Shown here: piece after piece, positions 10,370 through 23,060 of the stretch | Numbering within the stretch: the stretch's first letter is position 1 | Layout of the letters: the number at the start of each line of letters is the position of its first letter | NCBI GenBank assembly: GCA_013399015.1 | Contig: VWZX01007387.1 | Location: 702,740-766,739, forward strand | Direction: 5' to 3' | Source of the DNA: Galbula dea | Lineage: Eukaryota; Chordata; Aves; Piciformes; Galbulidae | DNA: 64,000 nt | Notes under the pieces: model-generated | Told to the model about the DNA's origin: nothing | The model's input: the letters and a program-made list of their open reading frames with translations, nothing else | The model's database searches: none | Program-made: the position numbers and the translations under genes

Positions 10370-13287
10370 AGAGAGCAGGTCCTGGTTAACATTTCAGGGA
10401 AACCCAGAGTGCTGTTAGCTGCTTTATTGACACACCTTTTCATTGTCCCATTGCTCTAACATTTGCTCCTCATCCATCTTTTCTTGGGTGATTTGACAAA
10501 TCACCCCAGAGGCATCCCAGCTCCTGGTTCTACTTCTCTGCCTGGCTCCCAGCTCAGCTGGGCCCAGGGGGAGCTGATAGAGATGTTACATCCTGCCCAG
10601 CAAAGCTTCCCCTTTCCTGGGGATGAGGCCACTGACTGATGACATGTCAGGACTTGATAGTGGGGATACTCATGGCTGAAGTGAGCAGGGCGCCAAGGGT
10701 ATGGTTAGATGATGAAACATCTTGCATTACAGCAATGCTGCTGAGATGGTGGGCAAGAGGGAATGACAGCAACATCAGTTACTGCTGGTGTGCACCAGCA
10801 GTGCATAACCACTGTGCTTCTCCACCTTGGGAACACCAGGGACTTTCCACAACCCTTTATCCTGCACAAACAGACATAAATAACTCTGCTTTTTGAAGGC
10901 AGAGAGAAAATATCTCCTTTCCTATGTTGCTGAGCTGTGCCTCAAAGCAAGAGAGCAAGCAGGCCAGACTGTGGCTCTCCATCTCCCAGTCACATACACC
11001 CAGACATTTCCCCTTGCTGACCTCCCAAAGCCTTTACTGCTCCCTAATCTTGAAGCACAAGGATTTTTGTGTGTGCAGAGCATCATTTCTAACGGTGACC
11101 TCTCCTGTGAGCCACTTGAACTCAACAGTTGCCTCGGTGGCAGCGTGCAGCAGCGCTGCTGGGCAGCATTGCCCCAGCCAGCACTCAGCGGCGGCATGCA
11201 GCGGTGAGATTAGGCAGAGCCCCAGGTCCATGACAGGAATCCTCTCCCAGACACGTGGTGACAGGCTACACGAAATATTCTGGCTAGTTGCAACGTGTGG
11301 CCCTGAGCATGACTTCCATCAGCTGCTCCTGTGCGGGATCGTATGGGGATAGCAGCTTGGAGCAAATTCCTCTGCTGCCAAAGGGGAAAGAGGAAAAACC
11401 CTCTGGTTTGCTGCATGCTGCAGTGTTTGTGCATGCATGGCACAGGGGGCAAACTCCTGGAGCAGAGCAGCAGCTTTCCCCATCCCTGCAATGGGAGTTT
11501 TGCTTGGCTGGGGTTGGAAAGAAGGAGCAGCCGCAGGAGCTGGAGGTGTGCTGCCCACTTGGCTCTCTGCTTACTCTTACTGCACCATTTGCACCCCTCT
11601 GTCTCACACCAGGATATTCAACCTTTTGTAAATACCACATCAGCCCTTTTGCTGCAACAGGGCTCTGAGATAAGGATATATCTACACACAAAGTGCACAG
11701 CAAAAGTAGAAAGTCAGTTCTTCACTAGAACTAAAAGCATCCTGCACAGCTCCTGTGTGCTGCCTGGGCACTGCAGGGACAGCAGCCAGGTAGAGGAGGG
11801 CTCGCAGGTTTAATCCTTGACCGTGAAGGTAACTTGCAACGGAGGTAATCTGCCTAGGATACATGAAAAACAAATCAGCAGGAAACTGGTCACCCGATAA
11901 GCAGCACTGATAATGACCTCAGCTGCATTAAACCCCATTTCTTGCCAGTATTTGGGGAAGGAATGTCCATGTCTAAACCTCTTCATTTTCCTCACATCCT
12001 TACTCTCCCATGAGTTCAGGAAGTAAAAACAGTAATTTAAATCAGAAATGAGTGGCGTATCCCACACTAATACTGTGCTTATCCTGTCTGATTTGGGGCT
12101 TTTATCTCCCTCCGCACACAGCTGGCTTCGCTTAGACATCCCACGTCAGAGCTCTCGAGCTCTGGGCAGCCGTGGCCTGTGCTGGGCAGGATGGGGCTCC
12201 CCAGACAGTGCTCGGGCTGCCCAACTCCTCACAGGGCTGCCTTCGCCCACTTGCTCTTTTTAAGCTATAATTGATTTTCAGGCAAATGTTGTGGTTTCAG
12301 TAACCGTAGCAGAAGAAGGGAGAGGGGAAAGCGTTTGTTTCCCTGCAGCCCCATGGCTCCTGCGTGACTGTTTCTGCCCCTGAGCTCTTGCCTGCCAGCT
12401 CCTGCCTGTCCTTGGCCATGCCATGTCCTGCCCATCCTTTGAGGACTTGTGCAGGACCACACGCCCTGCTGGGATGGGATTTTTGAGAATTTGGGCTTGC
12501 AGGGTGGCTTTCAGGGGCTTGTGGGTTTTCTGCAGCCGACAGCTGTTGTCACCTCTGCGGGGGACTGCCAGGGGGTGGCACTGCAGAGACCGATGCCAGC
12601 CAGGGAAGAAGCATGGACCACACAACAGGGAGACAGAGCAGTGGGCACAGGGCCTGGTTCGGGAGCCTGGGGTGCCATCCTGACCACTGCTCTCTCTTTG
12701 CTGTTCCCCTTGCTGCTGCCAGGCAGGTAACCCCCTTCAATTAGCAACAGGGAGGGACAAAACAGAGCTTAAAAGAGATGCAAAGGCTCCAGAGGAACCG
12801 GAGGAGAAGTTTTCCAGCTCTCCAGCCTGCACAGAGCCCACTTCCAGTTTGAGGGGGGGGGTCAGGATAAAAAATGGAGGAGCTCCTGAATCCAAGCTGC
12901 CATCCCATCGCCATGGATGGTAAACACACACATGGCAAATGAGCCTGGATGCTCCCAAACAGCCCTGCACTGCAAACTCGCTCGCTCTGGAACTAATTAC
13001 ACGGCAAGGCAGACGAGCAATGTATTTTGATACCTAAGAAAGCATTGTAAAAACTCCTGATGGCTGCAGCAGCAAGCACTGCTGTGCTCAGGAAATTGGG
13101 CTCTTGCCCTTGCCCAGGTCTGGCTCTCGTGCACGTCTGGGTCACGCGAGATGTGCAATTAGCTATTACATGGTCACTAGGGACTGCCTGCGCTGCATGT
13201 ATGACCCCTAGGACCACAGACAGCATGTTTTCCTGTATTCCCCCAAATTAGTCCATTTTCCCCCAGCTGTTTCATTAATAAAATACA
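10370..13287. other. Intron sequence without recognised elements
   Basis: This is mixed-GC unique sequence. Overlapping open frames of 80-160 codons occur on both strands around 10.9-11.9 kb, but none has a recognisable family signature. Confidence 0.5.
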
Positions 13288-13302
13288 TAATAATAATAAT
13301 AA
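13288..13302. repeat. Short (TAA)n microsatellite
   Basis: About five ATA/TAA triplets are followed by a seven-base A-run. This is a simple repeat with no further meaning visible. Confidence 0.7.
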
Positions 13303-13856
13303 AAAAAGTTTAGTGCAAACTTATCTTTCCTCCCTGACCTCCCAGCAGACCAGGGCACAGCAGAGGCACATGCACAGGAACATTGATGCCATTCCCGTGG
13401 GAAGCTTGGACAAGACTGGGAATGGCTCCACAACATGGGTCACCCTTCCTGTTACAGGGTGAAAAACTGAGGGACAATTTCTGATAGACCAGATGCCTTG
13501 GATAGATCCAACAAGTGCAGAAGGAGTGGTGAGGCTGTCGGCTATCAGAAGAGGCATATCCCTACAGACAGGCAGTGCAGGCAGCACTGCCCTCTCACTG
13601 CCCTGGGATGGAGCAGCCAAGCCCTGTGGCACAGCTGAAAAGAGGTGAAGTACTTCCCAGACCTCAAAAAGATTTGTCACTTAACAGGTTAGATCACTGA
13701 TGTCCTCTGTGCTGGGAACATGCTTGCTGAAAAACACAAAATAAAAGCAAACAGCAGGATCCCTCACATGGAAAGATGGAGGTGAGTGGCAGGAGAGCCT
13801 GGACCAAGGCTCAGCACCCATCAGTAGAGCAGGACAGGGCTGCCCAGCGAGTGAGA

Positions 13857-13891
13857 TTTCGTTTACTTCGGTGGAGTTACGCCAGGAATGG
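13857..13891. repeat. Fragment of an old amniote interspersed repeat
   Basis: The segment 'acttcggtggagttacgcca' resembles a module of the type 'gacttcagtggagttacacc', which I know as a recurrent interspersed motif in sauropsid genomes. I cannot assign a family name from memory. The match is short. Confidence 0.35.
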
Positions 13892-14164
13892 CCTTGGCCC
13901 CAGCATGTCTGAGGGTTATTGTATCTGCATTCCCCCATGCATATACTGTCGAGATGTATTAACTTCCTCAAATGTACCAGTAAAACAACCTCTTATGATA
14001 CACTTTAATGAACTTGTACAGTAGCCAACAAATTGTGCATCATATAAAACTCATTCGGCCTTATAGACTCTCTGGCTATTTTGTAATAACTGCAATTTGC
14101 TTCTGCTGAAGCAAGATAACCAGGGTTGAGAAGTCAGGCTTTGCAGAAACCTAAATATTTGATC

Positions 14165-14191
14165 GGGGGGGGGGGGGGGGGGGGGGGGGGG
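14165..14191. repeat. 27-base G homopolymer
   Basis: An uninterrupted run of 27 G is followed after 'aac' by seven more G. On the transcript strand of the gene it is a C-run; the plus strand can fold into G-quadruplexes. Such runs are very unstable in replication and often mis-sequenced, so the exact length is uncertain. It begins 52 bases left of the palindrome at 14217-14353. Confidence 0.9.
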
Positions 14192-14216
14192 AACGGGGGG
14201 GAGAAGGAAGAAAGGG

Positions 14217-14353
14217 GCCTCTGGGAGCTATTTATGGGGTCAAAATAACATGAGACCTGCTCTTCTTGTAGCATTTCCACCATCAAGGAAATGAAATACT
14301 GTGAGAAGACCAGCACTTGCATTATTTTGGCCCCATAAATGGCTCCCTGAGGC
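14217..14353. repeat. 137-bp imperfect palindrome (long hairpin)
   Basis: The outer 32 bases of each arm (14217-14248 and 14322-14353) are reverse complements at 29 of 32 positions. The next 29 positions inward match at about 18 sites without a gap, and 'catttcc'/'ggaaatg' close the centre around a loop of about eight bases. The whole would fold into one hairpin of about 65 bp in DNA or in the intronic RNA. It could be a decayed MITE-like element, an inverted duplication, or a long pre-miRNA-like hairpin. No terminal target-site duplication was clearly seen, and the left side abuts purine-rich and poly-G sequence. Confidence 0.8.
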
Positions 14354-15115
14354 TTTCAAAAGCCCGTGAAAAACAAACACAAACACAAATAAATGCTAAT
14401 ACTGGAAACGTAAATACTCAAAACCTGCTTATGTCCCTGGAGGAAACGACTCACAAAGTCCTGACTGCCCTCTCCCCCCCCACCAAAAAAAGGACAGGAA
14501 AAAAGATGAAGGCGCAAGAACATCTGCTGAAGCCATGAGGAGAAAGTCACTTCAGGGGAGCTGGGAACAGCCCTGCCTATGCTTTTGATGGTAACAGTAA
14601 TGGGCACCGCTGGCATCACCCAGGGTCCCAGAATAACAGGGATTTTCAGGGCACACATGCTTTCCACCGTGGTGAAGGCAGCAGTACTAAAAATCCTCAC
14701 TGCTGCCAGCATGAGAGGAGCAGCCAACAAGAGAAGGAGAGAAGGTGGCACAGTGAGTGGCTGGATAGCGTCCCCAGCCCATCCTGGGGGCACCCATCCC
14801 CCTCCCATGGTTCTGCAGCATCCAGCAGGCTTAGGGGCTGCAGGAACTTTGACACTGCTTGGAGAAGAACAGGGTGTTAAAGGGGTTGCAGAACACATGC
14901 TGGCTGCTCTCTGCTTGGCATGACTTCCTGGGGGCTGCCCACAGACTGGCACCAGCGCAGCCTTCCTGTGGCACTGCATGAGAAACTGAGAACAAAACCT
15001 CCCACGGAAGGCTTCTTTCTGCTAATATTCCCAACTGCCACGCTGCTGCCTGATGGTCCTGTCCCTTGTTCTGCTGCCCAAGCCACTCTGCTCTCCCCTA
15101 GCTGGCTGCCAAGGT
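14354..15115. other. Intron sequence with a chance 207-codon frame
   Basis: A minus-strand open frame of 207 codons (14356-14979) overlaps a plus-strand frame of 114 codons (14579-14923). The minus frame starts in a Pro/Cys-rich stretch and ends in low-complexity hydrophobic sequence read from simple AC-rich DNA. Neither frame shows a known fold or splice context, so neither is called. Confidence 0.45.
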
Positions 15116-15145
15116 TGAGAGGAGGAGGAAGAAGAGGAGGAGGAG
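15116..15145 (+). repeat. Purine (GGA/GAA) simple repeat
   Basis: This is an imperfect run of GAGG, GGA and GAA triplets on the plus strand. Confidence 0.75.
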
Positions 15146-17716
15146 CTGCTCTAGGGACAGCCCAGGGTCTAGGGTTCAGGGCAGCAGTGCTGTGCCCTGT
15201 CTGGTGATGCAGCTGCACCCCTCAGTTCCAGAAAGCTCCAGGAACTGTCAAAAGGACCTCATCAAACCCAGAAAGGTACCAAGCCCTGCCAAGCTTAAAT
15301 TTGAAACCATTTCATAGGAAGCATTAGTTCAATGCCTGAAGAAAATCTATATAGCCCTCTTTTGCCTGGAACACTCATAAATTATGCTGCTTTTCTTACT
15401 CGTGCTCTCTCTCTGCAGTGGTCCACTTCAAGTCACGGTAACTCCTTTACATCTACTCAAAAAACTCCTCATCTCCAGAGCATTACTTCTTCTAATCTTT
15501 TTTCCTTTTATTTCTGTTTCAAAATATCCTCAAAAATCCTTTAGTGGAAGAGCTGACCCTTCCCTCATAGCTACTAAGGGCTGCCCAGGCTCCTGTGCAG
15601 CCCAATGGAGCCGTGGCCGGGATAAATGATACCATGACAGCAGCCTGATGTGTCAGGGCAGCAGGGAAGCGGCAGCAACCCTGAATACAAGAATTATTCT
15701 TCATCATCTCAAACTGTCACAACACATTACCCTCAAAGCTGCAGCTCGCTGAAGGAGTGACCCTGGACTGAATGGGAGAGTGCTCGGGGAAAGAACTAAT
15801 TGTAGCCTCTTTTCACACGTCAGTCACTTTTCACAGCACCAAGCCTTTCAAGCTCAACTAATGTCAAGTTCCCTTTTCCTTTTGCTGGGCTGAGTATTTT
15901 TGATTTTTAAGGATGGCATTTTTAAAGGAACAAGGTCTCTGGTGAGGGATGAGGCCAGGAAGGGGAGGGGAGGAAGTGTCGGCGTGAGCATGCAGCAGAA
16001 AGTCCATCAGACGCCTGAAGTCTCGTTAGGAATTAGACAATTAACAAGTAGGAATGCAGGAAGTGGGGTAATGGCCAGCAGGGCTTGAATCTCCTTGATT
16101 TCAGTCTTGTCATTTATGGTGATTGTTTCGAGGACCTTTCCGGGCTCCGCTGTGCACCGAGGGGGCTGCGAGCATGGGAACATACTCAGCGCCCTCCCCA
16201 AAATTAGGATGTAAGATGGGCTTTTTCCAGTGGTAGGGAGGAGAAACAAGGTGCTGCTTACTCAAACCACCTCTCCTCAAACACAAGTAGCTCTTGAATG
16301 AAGACCTAAAAGGCCAAAACTAGAGCCTCATTTTAAAACCAGATATAATTTCCTTCGTTCAGAGGAGAAGTGAGGACAGTCCCTGCAGACAGAGCTCTTA
16401 GAATGACAGCCCAGACTGCGCTCTTGAGCAGGCAAACCTAAGGGCCCTTCAAACTTTCTTCTCTTTAACTGAAATCCTAAAATATTCTCTGGCAAGGACT
16501 AATTTTTCACCCTTACATTTGCACAATGCCCATCACAGGAGAACTTGCAGGGCTGACTGGGGCTTCTGAGTGTTACTTATTAACTGTAATGAATAATAAT
16601 TACGTAGCTTCTGCCATCTGGATTCTCATTCAGAAGGATCCAATATAGAGAGAACACTAAAAGGCAATTTGTATTGACACAATGGAAGTCTTGAGGATCT
16701 CTTAAACTGTTTGCAATTTATCCAACGCTCCACAGTAAAGGGATTAGTTAAACATTTTTACTTTACTGATTGCTGCACGATGTGCTTCCTTGGAGGAGCT
16801 CGCACCGGCCCCAACATGCGGCTTCCGCTCCCCTCTACACGCACTGCTACACGTAAGCTCTCCATCTCGCAGTGTTTAGACAACATCCCAAACTCAGCTG
16901 GACACTTTTGGCTCTATTTCTGCATCAACACTTACTATGAACATCATAACCGGTCCCCACAGCAGCCAGTGCTGCTGCCTTGGGACTGGCATGGCACAGC
17001 CCAAGACAGAAATGGGCTTAAAAGCCTCATGCGAGGTCGTAAACCAAACTGGGATGAAGAAATGGAAATTACATTACTGCTACTGCAGGTTTAGGTTTTT
17101 CTTGGGTAGTCCCTTACTTTTTTTAACATAAAATGCAATTATGCTAACGAGGGAGCTCTAATTATAATCCATCTCCACCACCCTCGGCGGCTGCTCCGAG
17201 GCAAGGACCTGCAGAGCTGGCTCCAGCCCCGTGGTCCTGCTGGCAGCGAGGGCACTGCACTCTTTGGGGGCAGGGTGGGGGGGCACCTCTGCTTTTGGGT
17301 ACTTGGGTAAGCAAAAAATCATTAATATTAAACTGTAATGAAAAGAAAGCACCAAGTACTCATTAAAACTCTAGGTTTTCCAAACTCTTTTTAATTTGAG
17401 ATGGCTGAAAAGAAATTTCTGGGCAAATGTCTTTTTACGTTGCTCCTTTCCAGCAGGAGCACAGACACAAGGTTGGTTCCCAGTTTTATATATTACTATG
17501 ACGTTTACAAGTTTGTATGATTATGATAATGTTTAAAAGTCTATTAAAGCTGCTCTCTGCCCCAGGCCCTGTGCCCTGCTCCTGCAGAAGCCGTGAATCC
17601 ATGCCAGCTCCCCGCCCTGTGCTCCAGCAACCAGCACAGGCAGTGGCAGGGACTGATTCCCTACAATGTTTTGGGTAGCTGTGACAAAACTGCTCCTAAG
17701 AAATGCTTCTTTTAAC
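15146..17716. other. Intron sequence without recognised elements
   Basis: Mostly unique sequence. AT-rich tracts rich in TAAT cores occur near 16560-16720, but no repeat family or exon is seen. Confidence 0.45.
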
Positions 17717-17745
17717 CTTTCTTTCTTTCTTTTTTTTTTTTTTTT
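17717..17745. repeat. (CTTT)n plus T-run simple repeat
   Basis: Three CTTT units run into about 16 T. It could be a decayed poly-A tail of a minus-strand retrotransposon, but no retroelement body is visible next to it. Confidence 0.7.
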
Positions 17746-20700
17746 AAAGCCAGAGTTTGAGAAAAGAGATTTTAAACTCCATTCAAAAGAGGAAATGCAA
17801 CACTATGGCATTTGAACACTGAAAGTCAATTCCCCTATTAAAACCATTTCATCCTGCTGCAACCTGAAAGATGTTGAGACACCACAAAAGCACCTACATT
17901 AAATTTGCAAAGTAAAAAAAGACACTGCCTGAACAACTTCTCTGGAATCAGAATTCAGTGGCCTATGTAAAATATTAGTTGCTGTCAAACTCCTTTATAG
18001 TAACTCTAACACTGAATCCACACAGAGTTTGCTGGTGCCATGCACTTGGAAATGAAACCTGGCATGTTGGAAAGGAGGTGGCGGGATCTAGCAAGGAGAT
18101 GAGGCAGTAACAGGAGGCAGGAGAGAAGCAGGGCAATGAAGACTGAGCCTTCTGAACATCAGAGGCCCTTGGAGACTGCAGGTTTCGTTTCTAGTGCCTT
18201 ATTCCAACGCAAAGATGCCAAACAACTAACACTTGCGAAACGGGGAGGACATCTGAACTTACATAAATGTCTGGGTTTACTTCAGGCACGAAGAGATTGT
18301 TGAGATAGGGACAAAACATTTTCATGCATGAACTTCTAAAGAATTCTGTCTACCAGAAAAAAAAAAACCCAAACCAACAAAAAACCAAAAGGAGAGAAAA
18401 AGCAAACAGCTTGGTTTTCATTTCAAAAAGAGAACCCAAAAAGCTCCATATGACTCGAGTCCATGCAGTAGAAGAGCCAAGACTTTGGCATCTCGCCAGG
18501 CTTGACTTGAGCATTTTCATGGAAGGTTAAAAGTGCACTAGATAAAGGACTAGCATTTAGAGGGAGAATATTCTTCAGGATAGGCACTTTCACAATGACT
18601 GCAGTGCTTTAAAAAAAAAATAATCCCAAGTTTCCTACAGCTGTAAGATTTTTGTAAAGAGTTTTAGGCTGTTCTCCTACGTAAGTGGCACTACAGGAGG
18701 GAACTGTTACCAATTTTAGTCAGCATGCAAAATTTCCAAAGCTACAAAAGTCAAATGCTTATAGAAAACAATTTCTGTAGCCCATCCACACCATGGAAAT
18801 CTAGAACTCCTTGTGCAAGATTTCTCAAAGAGTTTTTAAAATGAATATACAGACAGAGTTGCTTGGGTTTAAAGGGATTCCCTCCTACCCCATCTTGAAA
18901 GTTTTAATATGTTGCTAGTGTAAATCCTACACTGCACCTTATATGTAATTCATGTTCCTCCTGTGCAAACCAGGCTGTATATAAGGTTTTTAATGTATGT
19001 AGGCAGAATTATCTTCTATCTTCAGTTACGCAAGCAGCACATCTGTGTATATCAGACCAAAAGCATTTGCTAGAGAAAACACTGTATTAAAATTCCTGGG
19101 TTTGGTCTCTCACTCCCAGGGTTATGGGAGTGCCTCTGATTGCTCAACAGTGACCTCCTTGTCGGTCTCCAACTCCACAAAGGACAAGACAAATTCAATG
19201 TAATCTGCATGTTCATGACACCTACCAGCTTTGTGGCTTACATTTGAATCCTGTTCAGAAGTTTTGGAGGCAATGCTCCTAGTCTTGAAACTGTCATCCA
19301 GAGCAGGTCTGGGCCCAATATGTGGATCTAAGCATCTCCCTTCCCATCAGAGCTGGTGCCACTCAAGATCTCAGGGCAGAGGCTTCTGTCTCAATGGTGG
19401 CTGCAGCAAAGCCATGGTGCAGGAGGTGACAATCCAAAGCACTCAAGGTGTGCTGAGGGTTCTTTCTCTTCTTCTGAGCTCAGCCAAGCCGTCTCAGAAA
19501 AAAAGACTAGGTAAGGAAAAGCTGCCTGAAGGTCAATACCACCAAAGGTGGTGATCACCTCAGAGTCTGAGCAGCCCCTCACCCATACACTCAACAGAGG
19601 ATTTCAGCCACGCCTGACCCTCCAAACTTCAGCAGTTTCTTTCATGTCTAAGACCTACTTTTTTCCCCCTCTTATGATGCTACCTCAGTCACTGGGCCTC
19701 CTTAATAACCCTCAGTTAGGAAGATCAAGGCAGCCCTGGAGGAGGACAACTTCTGCGCTTGGAGTGTGACTCTGTGTGCATCTCACATGTGTGCATTGTG
19801 TGCTTCTGACACAAACCTATTGCTGAGTTCATTTTAAAAGTATAATATTACAAAGCACCGTGATTCTGGCACAACTTCTAGTACTTCTGACACAAAGTGG
19901 CCTGTTGGGCCAGTGAGGAAAGCTACTGAGAGGTTCTGGGCTGTCTCCCTGGTGTAGATTGATGCTCAGGAGGAAGCTGGACTGGAATTTGGGTTTGACT
20001 CAAAGGAAAAGTTAAAAAGTTTGGGGGAGCAGATGCTCAGCTGGTCCAAATCAGAAGAGTTTTGTTGATGAAATGATGTCACTGCAGACAGCCTCGTCTG
20101 CTCATCTAAATGGTTCAAGGCTCTCGAGTCAGAAAAGCTCAGGTGGAGATCTAAGGAGCAGAAGTCTCCTCCTTTCATTTCCTCACCACTAGTTTTAGTG
20201 TCACTGAGAAACTCCAAACCCATCCAAAGAATCCTGGTTCCAAATGTGACTTATTTGGTCTATTTAGTCCATTATGTTAAAGATTATGTTACCATCACTG
20301 CTTCAAGCAGACCAGTTTTCTAAACACAGCCCTAATTTGACGAAGCACTCAGAGCTCACAGAAGTACTCTTACAAAATCACATCTCTACCTAGATTGAGT
20401 ATTAACCGAGCCTGGAAAAACAACAGGCCAACCTTGTGGGTTCTCTCTCTTGCAGGACTGCTTGAGGCTCTTAATACACTCTCTCTTATGTTTATAGCTC
20501 TAAATTCTGATGTTAGACATAAATATGAAAGAGCCTTGATAACAATGACATCCGAAGCTTAATTCGTCCCTTTGTTAATGGAGCTGTTCAACACAGCAGC
20601 TTCCATTTGTTCTCATCAAACCAGGAGGCAGCTGAAAAAAAGTAAATGTTATGTTTTCCCTTTTAAAAAGTCCTATTTTAAACTTTTTTCCAGGTACTGA

Positions 20701-21224
20701 TAGATTAATATACTTTTTACCTTTTTAGTTACATTCTCACAAGCTCTGTCAAACGTGTGAACGAGCCTGTGGACAAGGGTGTGGTGGAGGATAACTCTTG
20801 TGTGAAGTCTGAAAGACCTAATGGCAAACCAAGGCATTCCTCTGGCCACAGCCCACATAAAAGGCAATTTAAATCATCTCGAGCTGTGCAGATCATGCCT
20901 TGTATGTGGGCATCTGGTAGGGAAGCTAACACAACTAACTAACCTGCTCTTCACGTTGTGCTCTTCTGCAGACATTTCACTCACAGTCTGATGGGTGACC
21001 AGCCATGTTTCCAAAAGATAAACCAAAGAGACAACACCACAAACCTGGCACAACATAATCTAAAGGTTTCTGTTTTATAGGGAGCAGATAAAGTAGCCCT
21101 GAGTGAAGGCAAAAAAAACATGCCCAAATTTCAGATTAGGGACCTGTCGCTGCACAATTCACCTCCCCTCTGCCGCCTCTGTGGATGCAGATGAGGCAGG
21201 AAGGCTGCTAGGTTCATTTGTCTT
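17746..21224. other. Intron sequence, mostly AT-rich and unique
   Basis: No exon or repeat family was recognised. The block around 20400-20620 is AT-rich, of low CpG and complex, and is a possible conserved non-coding element. Confidence 0.4.
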
Positions 21225-21296
21225 GATTGCCACCTCCAGATGCCACAGCCACCTGACATTGATTGCCACCTCCAAATGCCACTGCCACCTGACAAC
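21225..21296. repeat. 36-bp tandem duplication
   Basis: Two units (21225-21260 and 21261-21296) begin 'gattgccacctcca' and differ at only a few positions (for example cagatgccaca versus caaatgccact). It is a simple local duplication. Confidence 0.85.
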
Positions 21297-22779
21297 CTGG
21301 CCTCAATTGCTGGCTGCAATGGAGCTGCTCAGCATGGCACGTGGGAATAGATGGGAGATGCCATCCATGGAAATGCTGTGCTCTGCCCTAGCAGGAAATC
21401 AGCACAGCAACACATCCAAGATCACCTCATGGCACAGCTTCTGGTTCCTCAGCATGATGCTGTCCATATCTCCTTAGTGAACCACCACCATTTCCATCCT
21501 GCTCACCTTGACCAGGGTTCTGCTTGTACTTGTCATCCCCAGCCACCCATGGCTCCTCAGTCCCACGCTGTGCCACCAAGCTGGAGAAGAGCAGAGCAGG
21601 TCCTGGCTACTGACCCTGCTAGCACCTTCCTGCCTGTGGCCTTCCCAGAAAAACATCTTTGGAAAGAGTTGGAGAAGTGATACCAACCCTTTGCCTTTCA
21701 CAACACCATCAGCTTTTGATGTAAACACAGAGTTCATGTGTTGGGCAGATACTGAGAAAGTCACTGACCAAGGAAATGACAAATAAATACCACAAATAAA
21801 TAAATAAATCAAAGATGGTATTTGAGCTGCAGGGGTCTTCTTGGAAAATGGGATAAAATGCCTCTCAAAGAAAAAGGCAGTAAACAGTTTATATCCTGGA
21901 ACAGCCATTTGACAGGGTGGGTGGTTTCCTGGCGTGTCAGGAGGTGACAGGCCACCAGCCAGCATGAGACATTCCCAAATTCTCTGTCTTTTCAACAACA
22001 GCAAACGGTTGCTTCAAAAGTTCATCCTCTTACCACTTATTTCTGTCTACAAGGAAAACTAATCCCTTCCTCCTCATGGTCATGGAAAGACCATGGTGAA
22101 AGTGCTTGGAGATATCCTGGAGGCTCTTGCTAATGCCTGAGGAACATGGAGCACAGACTAGAAGCCAGCTAGCACCAAAAGCACTGCCACCCTGTCTGAA
22201 GTGACAGGAACAAAACAGAACAGAAACAGCAGAAGTAGGGGGGAAGCTATTTATATTTTTTAGAAGTTTTAACTCTTTTTCCTAAATGAGCTCATGCATC
22301 ACCAAGCATGTAATTACCAGTGATGTCATTTCAGAGGCCACCAGCAGAAACACAGCAAAAAGCAGCTAATTCCATTATCTTTTTCTCCTCATGTTTTGCC
22401 TCAACATTACCTTCACTCTCCGTGAAGGCAGAACTTCTACACAACATCATCTTCCCAGAAGAAAAGATACACTGGGGGTTTCAACCACTGCCAAGAACCT
22501 CTGCAGAGGTCCTGAACACCTTCCACCTCTGCTAGGGCAGCAGCACAGGTTTTTCCATTTGCCAAATGCTTCCAACTGCTTTGTCATTTTTCTTAACCCA
22601 TTTTTTCTCTGTCAGCCAATTGTGCACAGGCTATTGAGCAATAACAAACAGAGGAGGAGGATGAAAACTGCTGCAGCTTGAGAAGTGAGCTCAGGATATG
22701 ATTCCTCCTCACCGGATGCCTGGAAGATGCCACTGAAATTCTCTCTCCCTTAGTGCAAGCTGCGTGGAGCCAATATGAA
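21297..22779. other. Intron sequence with a short AAAT repeat
   Basis: An imperfect (AAAT)n run occurs at 21782-21809. A 176-codon minus frame (21474-22004) reads across it and has no family signature, so it is not called. Confidence 0.45.
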
Positions 22780-23060
22780 CTCCCAGCAAAGTGCTTAAAA
22801 AGCCATTATTTATAATAACTGTTAAATGATGAGACATTGTTTACCCAGATCACAAGATAAATTCTCACTTACAGAATGCTTGCCTGACCGTCCTGAACGT
22901 CATCTGGTTTTTATTTAAATGCAAAATGTAATTAGGCTCCCAATAACACAGCAGAAGAATTCAATAAGATAGGGCTTTTCACTTACAGTTTAATATTAAC
23001 ATTTTCCCATAAATGTTAATGAATAAAAGTCTACTGGTTTATGTATTATCCGTGGTGGGG
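22780..23060. promoter_or_regulatory. AT-rich candidate conserved non-coding element
   Basis: Complex AT-rich sequence with many TAAT, ATTA and TTTAT cores lies between GC-richer flanks and is free of recognised repeats. The pattern resembles developmental enhancers in large introns. This is a composition-based inference only. Confidence 0.28.

Noticed and set aside
14356..14979. 207-codon minus-strand open frame, the longest in the window
   Set aside because: Ends in sequence read from simple AC-rich DNA, carries no family signature, and overlaps another long frame on the other strand.
21474..22004. 176-codon minus-strand frame
   Set aside because: Crosses an (AAAT)n microsatellite and has no family signature.
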